In this document: in pieces, positions 17,840 through 25,374 of the stretch
How the letters are laid out: each line of letters starts with the position of its first letter
Numbering within the stretch: the first letter of the stretch is position 1
Assembly (NCBI GenBank): GCA_965203575.1
Contig: OZ241894.1
Location: forward strand, 1,488,001-1,552,000
Length of the DNA: 64,000 bases
Source: Aldehydirespirator sp965203575
Lineage (GTDB): Bacteria; Actinomycetota; Acidimicrobiia; Acidimicrobiales; Aldehydirespiratoraceae
Reading direction: 5' to 3'
The notes under the pieces: model-generated
The model's database searches: none
The model's input: only the letters and a program-made list of their open reading frames with translations
Told to the model about the DNA's origin: nothing
Made by a program: the position numbers and the translations under genes

Positions 17840-17927
17840 CGCACCTCCAATGTCGCGACGGATCCAGGGACGATCCCCCAGTCCCCGTCGATCAAGGTAG
17901 GAACTCCGACCCTCAGCCGGGTGATGA

Positions 17928-18009
17928 GTAGCACACAATCCGTAGCATTCTCGCACAATGCACAAGATCTGTAGCGCAAGCGCAACAAATATTGTAGAAT
18001 TGCTACACC
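17928..18009. promoter_or_regulatory. Desaturase/XRE intergenic operator region and leaderless-type promoter
   Basis: GTAGCA at 17928 and 17942, GTAGCG at 17971 and GTAG at 17994 are direct repeats. TGTAGC (17970-17975) and GCTACA (18002-18007) form an inverted pair around the -10 box TAGAAT (17995-18000). The XRE ATG starts 10 bp after that box with no ribosome site, so transcription would begin at or just before the start codon. The stretch is AT-rich relative to the window. Best candidate binding site for the XRE protein. Confidence 0.55.
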
Positions 18010-18861
18010 ATGGCCAGCCAGACCGAGTTGGTGAACCGCTTCCGGGAGCGGCTCGGCGAGCTGGTGGCCGACACCAAGCAGTCCCGATCGGACTTCGCCG
18101 CCGACGCAGGGATCGACCGGTCCACGCTCTCGCAGCTCCTGTCCAGCCGCAACCGTCGCCTCCCCCGGGTGGAGACTCTGGCCGCCATCGCCGAGGCATC
18201 GGCCGTCTCGGTGGACTGGCTGCTCGGACTGTCCCACGGCGGCCCGGCCCGGGCCGACATCGTCCACGAGGAATTCGCGTTGAACCTCGACGAGTTGAGC
18301 CCCCTCGACGAGGCCTGGATCGGATGGCACGAACAGTCGGCCGGCTCGAAGGTCCGCACCCTGCCCGCCTCGCTGCCGGAACTGCTGAAGACGGAGGCCG
18401 TGATCCGCCATGAGGTCCAGCGCTACACCACGATCAGGCCCGAGCAGCGGATCGAGACGGCCACCGCCCCGCTCGAGCTCGCCCGGGCGCCGGGGAGCGA
18501 TCTGGAATGCTGCAACTCCATCCAGGCCATCGAGGGTTTCGCCCGGGGATGGGACGTCTGGGGATCGCTCGAGCACCGGCACCGGGTGGCACAGCTCGAC
18601 CAGATGATCGAGCTGTGCGAGGAGCTGTACCCGACATTCCGGTGGTTCCTCTACGACGGCCGTCAGCGGTACTCCGCCGCGGTCACCGTCTTCGGTTTGG
18701 ACCGGGCCGTGCTGTACCTGGGACAGATGTATCTCGTGCTCAACAACCGCAACCATGTCATGACGTTCGTCAAGCACTTCGACGACCTGATCCGGGCCTC
18801 GGTGGTGCAGCCGCCGGGCGTCCCCAACCTGCTGCGCAAGCTCCGATCCGAGATCACCTGA
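18010..18861 (+). CDS. XRE-family helix-turn-helix regulator
   Basis: 283 aa. An N-terminal HTH domain (about 5-75: FRERLGELVADTKQS, IDRSTLSQLLSSRNRRLP, VETLAAIAEASAVSVDWLLG) precedes a roughly 200-residue domain that I do not recognise (WFLYDGRQRYSAAVTVFG), probably a ligand-binding or dimerisation module. ATG 18010 has no Shine-Dalgarno; a TAGAAT -10 box ends 9 bp upstream, so the mRNA may be nearly leaderless. Divergent from a desaturase with GTAGC boxes between, which suggests control of itself and of membrane-lipid modification. Confidence 0.85.
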   Translation: MASQTELVNRFRERLGELVADTKQSRSDFAADAGIDRSTLSQLLSSRNRRLPRVETLAAIAEASAVSVDWLLGLSHGGPARADIVHEEFALNLDELSPLDEAWIGWHEQSAGSKVRTLPASLPELLKTEAVIRHEVQRYTTIRPEQRIETATAPLELARAPGSDLECCNSIQAIEGFARGWDVWGSLEHRHRVAQLDQMIELCEELYPTFRWFLYDGRQRYSAAVTVFGLDRAVLYLGQMYLVLNNRNHVMTFVKHFDDLIRASVVQPPGVPNLLRKLRSEIT

Positions 18862-18887
18862 GAGGCCCGCCGGTAGGATTCGCAGTC

Positions 18888-19736
18888 GTGACCGCCCCTG
18901 ATCGCACCGTGTCGTTCGAGCCGGAGCGGTTCGAGACGATCCGGGTCGACATCTCCGATCACGTCTGCCGCGTCACCCTCGACCGGCCCGAAGTGCTGAA
19001 CGCCTTCAACGACCAGATGCGCCGGGAGATCCGGTCCACCTGGCGGGCGCTGCGCACGATGGACGAGGCGAGGGTCGTGGTGGTGACCGCCACCGGCGAC
19101 AAGGCCTTCTGCGTGGGCGTCGACCGCTCCGACCCTCTGGTGGCCCTCGAGGGCGCGGGCGACAAGCTCTACGGCACCTCGAACAACTACATGTACGACG
19201 ACCCCGGCGACGACATAGGCCCCAAGGCGTGCGACCTGTGGAAGCCGGTGATTGCCGCGGTCAACGGCATCTGCTGCGCCGGTGCCTTCTACCTGGTGGC
19301 CGAATCCGACATCATCATCGCCGCGGAGAACGCCACCTTCTTCGACCCCCACGTGACCTACGGGATGGCCGCCGTGTACGAGCCGATGAAGCTGGTGCCG
19401 CGGATGCCGCTGGGCGAGGTCCTGCGGCTTGCTCTGGTCGGGAACCACGAACGCATGACGGCACAGACCGCGCAACGGGTCGGGCTGGTGTCGGATGTGG
19501 TGCCCCTCGCCGAGCTGCCGGACGCCGCCGGCCGGCTGGCGAAGATCATCGCCTCTCAGCCGCCCGACGCCGTGCAAGGCACCCTCCGGGCCATCTGGGC
19601 CGCCAGCGACATGGGCCGTCTCGACGCGCTGGCGATGGCCCCGTCGATCCTCACCACCGGAACCAGCGTCGACGCGCTGGCCGAGGGCCAAGCCACCTTC
19701 TCGGAGGGCAAGCGAATCGAGCCCCGCCTGCGCTGA
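18888..19736 (+). CDS. Crotonase-fold protein (enoyl-CoA hydratase/isomerase family)
   Basis: 282 aa from GTG 18888, which opens the frame TAPDRTVSFEPERFETIRVD. Motifs: CRVTLDRPEVLNAFNDQM, FCVGVDRSDP at the oxyanion region, and the second region CCAGAFYLVAESDIIIAAENATFFDPHVTYGM. The usual ECH glutamates seem replaced (Phe in AGAFYL; His in FFDPHV), so the reaction may not be hydration. It follows the XRE gene by 26 bp on the same strand and could be cotranscribed. Related only distantly to the crotonase at 950-1789. Confidence 0.87.
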   Translation: MTAPDRTVSFEPERFETIRVDISDHVCRVTLDRPEVLNAFNDQMRREIRSTWRALRTMDEARVVVVTATGDKAFCVGVDRSDPLVALEGAGDKLYGTSNNYMYDDPGDDIGPKACDLWKPVIAAVNGICCAGAFYLVAESDIIIAAENATFFDPHVTYGMAAVYEPMKLVPRMPLGEVLRLALVGNHERMTAQTAQRVGLVSDVVPLAELPDAAGRLAKIIASQPPDAVQGTLRAIWAASDMGRLDALAMAPSILTTGTSVDALAEGQATFSEGKRIEPRLR

Positions 19737-19813
19737 CTCCCGAGTTCTAGCGGCCCAAGCGCCACTGCTAGGTTGAGCTCGCCCGCTGATGCCCCGCGGA
19801 TGGGAGCACACCC

Positions 19814-20311
19814 ATGACCGAGCCCTACCCGAACACGCTCATTTTCGTCGACTTGCCCACCGACGAACCCGACCGGGCCGAGCAGTTCTACCACGAGGTA
19901 TTCGGCTGGAAGATCAACCCGCGCCCGGCCGGGTCGTTCTACCAGGTGGTGCCCGGGCAGAACTTCAAGCTCCCCGACGGCACCCAGGGGCCCACCGGCA
20001 ACCTGCACCTGGGCATCACCAACGTCGCCAACCGCCGTCCCCACCCCACCGACGACGGTCTCGAGCCCCGGCACCTCTGCCGCGACGGGCACTCCATACG
20101 CCTCTGGATCCTCGTGTCGCCCGACGACGACATGGACGCCATCTCCGACCGGGCCGTGGCCCGCGGCGCAACCGACTTGTGGCGTCACCACTATTTCGGC
20201 GAGTTCAACGGCTACAACAACGCCATCATGGATCCCTGGGGCAACACCCTGGTGCTGTGGACCTACGGCGGCGACGAGCCCGACATCGGTGACGGATGGA
20301 CCCAGGAGTAA
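19814..20311 (+). CDS. VOC/glyoxalase-fold protein (type A of a duplicated pair)
   Basis: 165 aa, one vicinal-oxygen-chelate unit: NTLIFVDLPTDEPDRAEQFY at the N-terminus and IMDPWGNTLVLWTY at the end. Similar to the protein at 37465-37857 (LIFVDLPTPDPEATSQFYE; RPAG followed by a VxPG stretch). VOC proteins bind a metal and isomerise, cleave or sequester small electrophiles; no substrate can be named. Only 6 bp separates it from a second VOC gene, and a homologue of that neighbour also lies beside its own homologue at 37 kb. The two types may work together. Confidence 0.82.
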   Translation: MTEPYPNTLIFVDLPTDEPDRAEQFYHEVFGWKINPRPAGSFYQVVPGQNFKLPDGTQGPTGNLHLGITNVANRRPHPTDDGLEPRHLCRDGHSIRLWILVSPDDDMDAISDRAVARGATDLWRHHYFGEFNGYNNAIMDPWGNTLVLWTYGGDEPDIGDGWTQE

Positions 20312-20317
20312 CCGGAC

Positions 20318-20788
20318 ATGGCCGACACATACACAGTCCATCCGCCCCACGCCCGCTGGACCCATGTGGCGCTGCGGGTCACCGATATCGACGCCAGCAT
20401 CGACTGGTACACCACTCACACGCCGCTCAAGCTGCTGGACAAGCGGGAGGACGCCGACGGCTACGGCGCCTGGCTGGGACACGACGACTCCCCCGACAAG
20501 CCCTTCATCCTGGTGTTGGCCCAGTTCTTCCCCGAGTCCGACCCGTTCAAGGACGCGCCCATCGCCACGCTGGCACCCTTCGCACACCTGGGCGTGGAGG
20601 TGACCAGCCGGGAAGAACTCGACACCGCCGGCGAGCAAGCCAGGGCCGAGGGCTGCCTGGCCATGCCTCCCACCGACATGCCCCCACCCATCGGCTACAT
20701 CTGCATGATCAGCGATCCCGACGGCAACATGATCGAGCTCAGCTACGACCAGGGCGTCTACGCGCACGCCCAGAAGGTGATGCGCTGA
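20318..20788 (+). CDS. VOC/glyoxalase-fold protein (type B of a duplicated pair)
   Basis: 156 aa, a VOC protein with WTHVALRVTDIDASIDWYTT and the C-terminal unit IGYICMISDPDGNMIELSYD containing the metal-ligand Glu. Similar to the protein at 36957-37448, sharing VGYICLIKDPDGNNVEFS and the AHLGxxxxTRxE segment. The gene is 6 bp after the type A VOC gene. Its end overlaps the likely start of the NTF2-like gene. Possibly a lyase or dioxygenase acting on a CoA-ester or glutathione-free adduct, but this is not shown. Confidence 0.83.
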   Translation: MADTYTVHPPHARWTHVALRVTDIDASIDWYTTHTPLKLLDKREDADGYGAWLGHDDSPDKPFILVLAQFFPESDPFKDAPIATLAPFAHLGVEVTSREELDTAGEQARAEGCLAMPPTDMPPPIGYICMISDPDGNMIELSYDQGVYAHAQKVMR

Positions 20789-21195
20789 GCGCCTCCGACC
20801 CGGGGAGCGACGCGGCCGAGGCGACACGATCCGTCGCGGCTTCCTACTTGGCCTCGTTCGCCACGGGCGACCCTGCGGCGGTGGCCGCGCACGTCGGCGA
20901 CGACTTCGTCAACCAGCACACCAGCGCACTGGGATCGCCCAGCCATGGCAAGACGACGTACCTGGAGCGTCTGGCCGACTTCCTGGCCACATTCTCGGGT
21001 CTGACATACGAGGCCGCCGACATCGTCGTCGAGGGCGACCGGGCGGCTGCCGCCTACGTGATGCGGGCCGAAGTGGACGGAACCCCGATCGAGATCCAAG
21101 GCGTGATGCGGCTGACGATCCGGGGCGGGTTGATCGAGCGCCGGGTCGACTACTTCGACAGCCTGACCTTCCTGCGCCAGACCGGCCAGGCCTAG
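20785..21195 (+). CDS. SnoaL/NTF2-like protein, start uncertain
   Basis: About 136 aa. The cone-shaped NTF2-like fold is suggested by SVAASYLASFATGDPAAVAA, HVGDDFVNQHTSALG, a TTYLERLADFLATF helix and the closing RRVDYFDSLTFLRQTG strand. Such domains serve as polyketide cyclases, isomerases or small-molecule binders. No ATG is available near the homologous start; a CTG at 20785 overlapping the VOC stop (CTGA) is the best-placed codon, with an internal TTG or GTG as alternatives. Same strand as the VOC pair, so likely cotranslated. Confidence 0.65.
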   Translation: MSASDPGSDAAEATRSVAASYLASFATGDPAAVAAHVGDDFVNQHTSALGSPSHGKTTYLERLADFLATFSGLTYEAADIVVEGDRAAAAYVMRAEVDGTPIEIQGVMRLTIRGGLIERRVDYFDSLTFLRQTGQA

Positions 21196-21238
21196 TCAGG
21201 CAACCCGTTCAAGCCATCCACTCGTAGGCTGCACACCG

Positions 21239-22756
21239 GTGCTCCCCCGGCTGAGGTCGATCATCCTGGTTGTTGCGTTGCTTGCAACCGCCTGCGGCGG
21301 CACGGCCGACGACGAGTCTGCCGACACTGTCCCGCCGACCTCGCTCGCGGCCACGACCACCAGCACAACCACCACGACCTCATCCACAACCACCACCGCC
21401 CCAACAACCACGACAACTACGACAACCACAACCACCACGACGACGGTGCCGCCGACCGAGGCCGAGGGGCTGGGTGACAGCTTCTACCCGTTCCTGGGCA
21501 ACAGCGGATACGACGCCCTCCACTACGAGATCGACCTCGAAGTCGATCCGGCGGCCAACACCATCTCGGCGCTCACGTCGATCACCGCTCAGGCCACCAA
21601 GGACCTCGAGGCATTCAACCTGGATCTGTCCGGGCTTGAAGTCCATTCGGTGACCGTCGACGGTGCCCAAGCCGAGTTCTGGCGATCGGGCCATGAACTG
21701 ACCGTCCAGCCTGCGAGCCCGCTCGCGGCGGGCTCGCAGTTCGAGACGGCGATCCTCTATTCGGGCTCGCCCGAGGCGCTCGACGATCCCGGTGTGCCGT
21801 TCTCCAAGACGGGCTGGCTCCACCGGGACGGGGTGATCTACACGTTGGGCGAGCCGTCGGGATCGATGACGTGGTTCCCGTCCAACAACCACCCCACCGA
21901 CAAGGCCACCTACGAGATCCAGATCACCGTGCCGGAGGGTGTCACGGCCGCCTCCAACGGTCTCCTGGTCGATGAGACCGCCACCGACGGACAGACCGCC
22001 TACACATGGCGAATGGACGACCCTATGGCCACCTACCTGGCCGCCATCTACATCGGCGACTTCGAGCGCATCGACCACGGACCGCTCTACGAAGGTGGCC
22101 CGATCATTCGCGACTACGTTCCCCGCGACGCCTCGCCTGATGTTGCGCAGGCGCTGTCAGTCACGCCCGACGTGATCGCCTTCCTGGAGGAGCGCCTCGG
22201 CCCCTACCCGTTCGACGCCTACGGCACCATCGTGATGCCGTTCCAGCTCGGGCTGGCACTGGAGAACCAGACGCTCTCCATCCACGGGCCGGCCACCATC
22301 GGTCCCGACATCATCGCCCACGAGGCCGCCCACCAGTGGCTGGGCAACTCGGTTTCGCCCGACGACTGGAGCGAGATCTGGGTGAACGAGGGATTCGCCA
22401 CCTACCTGCATCTCATGTTCGAGGCCGAGCACTTCGGGGTGGACTTCAACGACTCGATGACCCAGATGCATGCATGGCTGGCCGCCGAAGGCATGGAGCC
22501 GCCGAAGGGCATCGAGATCCAGGACCTGTTCGGCGCGACGGTCTACTACCGGGGCGCCACGACCCTGCACGCCCTGCGCCTGCACGCCGGCGATGACGCC
22601 TTCTCCGAGATCCTGAGAGCCCACTACGACCGGTCCGCCGGCGGCACAACCAACACCGAGGAGTTCCTCGGGATCGTCGACGAGCTCGCCGGGCCGGCAG
22701 CTGTTGGCCTGGTCGAGTCGTGGCTGTACGACGAAACAGTCCCGGCCTTTCCGTGA
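21239..22756 (+). CDS. M1-family metallopeptidase lipoprotein
   Basis: 505 aa. A lipobox (VVALLATACGG, Cys19) ends a short signal peptide. A Thr-rich linker (about residues 38-70, almost only Thr and Ser) leads to the enzyme. The gluzincin motif HEAAHQW with the downstream NEGFATY glutamate gives the zinc site. LALEN stands where aminopeptidase N has GAMEN. Predicted surface-anchored zinc aminopeptidase in peptide scavenging. The ordinary C-terminal helical domain is short. The stop overlaps the GTG of the next gene by 4 bp. Confidence 0.88.
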   Translation: MLPRLRSIILVVALLATACGGTADDESADTVPPTSLAATTTSTTTTTSSTTTTAPTTTTTTTTTTTTTTVPPTEAEGLGDSFYPFLGNSGYDALHYEIDLEVDPAANTISALTSITAQATKDLEAFNLDLSGLEVHSVTVDGAQAEFWRSGHELTVQPASPLAAGSQFETAILYSGSPEALDDPGVPFSKTGWLHRDGVIYTLGEPSGSMTWFPSNNHPTDKATYEIQITVPEGVTAASNGLLVDETATDGQTAYTWRMDDPMATYLAAIYIGDFERIDHGPLYEGGPIIRDYVPRDASPDVAQALSVTPDVIAFLEERLGPYPFDAYGTIVMPFQLGLALENQTLSIHGPATIGPDIIAHEAAHQWLGNSVSPDDWSEIWVNEGFATYLHLMFEAEHFGVDFNDSMTQMHAWLAAEGMEPPKGIEIQDLFGATVYYRGATTLHALRLHAGDDAFSEILRAHYDRSAGGTTNTEEFLGIVDELAGPAAVGLVESWLYDETVPAFP

Positions 22757-23559
22757 CGGGCACGGAGCGCTACACCCACGGCTATCACGAGGCCATCCTC
22801 GAGTCCTACCGGCGGCGGACCGCCGAGGCGTGTGCGGCCTTCCTGCTGCCCTACCTGCAGCCTGACGCTGCCGTGCTGGACATGGGATGCGGCCCCGGCA
22901 CCATCACCGCCGGGCTGGCCCGCCGCGCCCGATCAGTGGTCGGCGTGGACACCTCGGCCGAGATGGTCGAGTCGGCCCGGCATCTGGCCGCAGAATCCGG
23001 CGCCGACAACGCCAGCTTCCAGGTGGGCTCCGCCTACGAGCTTCCGTTCGACGACAAGAGCTTCGACGTGGTGTACGCCCACCAGCTGCTGCAGCACCTG
23101 TCCGACCCGGTGCGGGCGCTGCGCGAGGCCCGGAGGGTGCTGCGCCCCGGCGGCCTGGTGGCGGTGCGCGACTCCGACTACGGAACGATGATCCATGCGC
23201 CCGTCGAAGCGGCGCTCCAGTACTGGCTGCGCCTGTACCACGAGGTGGCCGCGGCCAACGGCGGCGAGCCCGACGCGGGACGCTTCCTACCTGGTTGGGT
23301 AAACGCCGCCGGCTTCGTAGAACCGATAGTCACCACCAGCACCACCACCTACGCCGACGCGGCAGGCCGGGAACTCTGGGGAAGCATGTGGGCTGTGCGG
23401 GTGACCGACAGCGACTTCGCCGACCACGCCGTGGAGGGCGGATTCGCCATGCGAGGCGACCTGGTCGCGATCTCGGCCGCCTTCCGTCGCTGGGCCGACC
23501 ACCCCAGCGGCTTCTGGGCCTACCTCAACGGCGAGGTGGTCGCGATCAAGCCGGGTTAG
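22753..23559 (+). CDS. Class I SAM-dependent methyltransferase (UbiE/Methyltransf_11 type)
   Basis: 268 aa from GTG 22753, coupled to the peptidase stop (GTGA). The SAM site VLDMGCGPGTITAGLA is followed by the acidic loop VVGVDTSAEMVESAR and the post-motifs FDVVYAHQLLQHLSDP and LRPGGLVAVRDSD. The substrate is unknown; the C-terminal part (WGSMWAVRVTDSDFADHAV) is characteristic of small-molecule methyltransferases of this type. It overlaps the convergent LLM gene by 4 bp at the 3' end. Confidence 0.87.
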   Translation: MTGTERYTHGYHEAILESYRRRTAEACAAFLLPYLQPDAAVLDMGCGPGTITAGLARRARSVVGVDTSAEMVESARHLAAESGADNASFQVGSAYELPFDDKSFDVVYAHQLLQHLSDPVRALREARRVLRPGGLVAVRDSDYGTMIHAPVEAALQYWLRLYHEVAAANGGEPDAGRFLPGWVNAAGFVEPIVTTSTTTYADAAGRELWGSMWAVRVTDSDFADHAVEGGFAMRGDLVAISAAFRRWADHPSGFWAYLNGEVVAIKPG

Positions 23560-24581
23560 CGGCAGTCGTCGATCACCGACGCGAAACCATCGATGGTCTC
23601 GGCGTAGCCCTCGACCGCCGTCGGCCGGAGTACCGCGGCCAGATTGAGGCTGGCGCTGGTGAAGCCGAGGGCTGTCACCTCTCTGACTTGTTCGGGGATC
23701 TCCGAGGGCGCTCCGGCAATGGCGTAGCGGCGGATCCAGTCCTCGGTGACTAGGTCGAAGAGCTCCGGCGGGTCGTAGCGGTCCAGGTCGAAATACCAGC
23801 CCGTCGCCCGGCCCAGTGCCTCGTCGATGGCCGAGAGCCGGGCCGGGTCGATCTCCGCCGGGCGGATGATGGCCAAGTAGTGGGCCACGTAGCGCACTAC
23901 CGATCGCCGGGCCAGGTCACCGTCGGAGGACACGCACAGCGTCAGGCGCGGCGCGACGTCGATGTCTGCGACATCTCGGCCCGCCCGGGCCGCACCCTCG
24001 GCCAACCATCCGTAGTACTGCCGGGCGATATCCGGCGTGAAGTGCCGGGCCCCGACCAGCGCGATGTCGGCCAGCTCACCGGCCAGGCGCATCACCTGCG
24101 GGTTGCGGGTGCCCACCGAGATCGGCACCGGCACGGCGGGCGGGCGCACCAGCCGGCCGCCGTCGATGGGGAACATCTCGCCGTCGAGCCGCACAGTCTC
24201 GCCGGCCAGAAGGCCCCGGATGCCGGTGATGGCCTCTCTGAGCGCCCGCACCGGCCGGGGGTAGTCGATTCGCAGATCCTCCAGACCGGCGCCGACGCCG
24301 ATGCCGAGGAACATCCGCCCGCCGGAGAGCTCCTGGAGAGAGGCCACCGCGCCGGCGAGCATCGCGGGATGGCGGGAGTAGGGGTTGGTGACCATCGAAC
24401 CGATGTGGATCCTGCTGGTGGCCTGGGCGACCAGCGCCTGAAGCACGAAACAGTCGGGCCAGAACACCACGTCGGACACGCCGAAGCGGTCGAAACCGGC
24501 CTGCTCGCAGCGGACCGCCAACTCGACAAAGCCCTCCGAGCTCATGCCCGGACTGATCTCGGCTTCCAGCGTGACCGTCAT
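23556..24581 (-). CDS. LLM-class oxidoreductase, probably F420-dependent
   Basis: 341 aa from ATG 24581. The upstream in-frame extension is Pro/Arg-rich and without homology. TIM barrel motifs: FVELAVRCEQAGFDRFGVSD, VFWPDCFVLQALVAQATSRI, GSMVTNPYSRHPAMLAGAVA and GGRMFLGIGVGAG. These resemble methylene-tetrahydromethanopterin reductase-like F420 enzymes (Mer family). It would use F420 or FMN for hydride transfer. One of three LLM genes in the window. Divergent from the SDR gene, with 82 bp between. Confidence 0.82.
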   Translation of the reverse strand: MTVTLEAEISPGMSSEGFVELAVRCEQAGFDRFGVSDVVFWPDCFVLQALVAQATSRIHIGSMVTNPYSRHPAMLAGAVASLQELSGGRMFLGIGVGAGLEDLRIDYPRPVRALREAITGIRGLLAGETVRLDGEMFPIDGGRLVRPPAVPVPISVGTRNPQVMRLAGELADIALVGARHFTPDIARQYYGWLAEGAARAGRDVADIDVAPRLTLCVSSDGDLARRSVVRYVAHYLAIIRPAEIDPARLSAIDEALGRATGWYFDLDRYDPPELFDLVTEDWIRRYAIAGAPSEIPEQVREVTALGFTSASLNLAAVLRPTAVEGYAETIDGFASVIDDCR

Positions 24582-24663
24582 GGAGCCGTCCGGCTTCGGT
24601 TCGCCCGTCGCACGATCACCGACGATAATCAGCGGCCACAGGGGTGACCCACCGGGAGCGATA

Positions 24664-25374
24664 GTGAAACCGACTGACACGGACGGCCGGGTAGTGATGG
24701 TGTCGGGAGCGAACCGGGGCATCGGGGCGGCCATCGCCGGGCGGCTGGCGGCCGACGGCCATCGGCTCAGCCTCGGGGCCCGGCGGCTCGATGCACTGGC
24801 CGCCAGTGCCCCCGACGTCGATCCCGACCGGATCCTGCTCAGCTACCACGAGGCCACCGAACCGGACTCGGCCCGCCGCTGGGTGGAGGCGACCGTGAAC
24901 CGCTTCGGCGGCATCGATGTTCTGGTCAACAGCGCCGGCATCGTCGACCGCACCGGACTGGAAGCCCTCGACGAGGATGTGCTCGACGAGATGTGGGAGG
25001 TCAACGTGAAGGGGCCGCTGAGGCTCACCCGCTTGGCGCTGCCGCACCTCCGGCTGTCGGGGTCGGGCCGGGTGATCAACCTGGCCTCCATGTCGGCCAA
25101 GCGGGTCAAGGGCGATGCGCTGCCCGGCTACTCCATGACCAAGTACGCGCTGCTGGCGCTGTCCCACGCCGTCCGCCAGGTCGGTTGGGACGACGGCGTG
25201 CGGGTGACCGCTCTGTGCCCCGGCCCGGTGGCCACCGACATGATGGACCCCGACGACGAGACCATCACCCAACCCGAGGACCTGGCCGACCTGGTGGCCA
25301 CGGTCATCGCGCTGCCCAACACCGCCTCGGTGTCGGAACTGCTGGTCAACTGCCGGCTGGACGCCTGGGCCTGA
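24664..25374 (+). CDS. Short-chain dehydrogenase/reductase
   Basis: 236 aa from GTG 24664, with GGGAG upstream. Rossmann motif SGANRGIGAAIAGRLA, VLVNSAGIV, catalytic Ser in NLASMSAK and YxxxK in YSMTKYALL. Classical SDR, probably NADP(H)-linked given the Arg after the glycine loop. Substrate unknown; it may reduce or oxidise a hydroxyl made by neighbouring enzymes. It abuts the aminotransferase gene tail-to-tail with no spare base. Confidence 0.9.
   Translation: MKPTDTDGRVVMVSGANRGIGAAIAGRLAADGHRLSLGARRLDALAASAPDVDPDRILLSYHEATEPDSARRWVEATVNRFGGIDVLVNSAGIVDRTGLEALDEDVLDEMWEVNVKGPLRLTRLALPHLRLSGSGRVINLASMSAKRVKGDALPGYSMTKYALLALSHAVRQVGWDDGVRVTALCPGPVATDMMDPDDETITQPEDLADLVATVIALPNTASVSELLVNCRLDAWA

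Noticed and set aside
21196..21438. Minus-strand frame made mostly of valine
   Set aside because: It is the complement of the Thr-codon tract in the lipoprotein peptidase gene; composition artefact.
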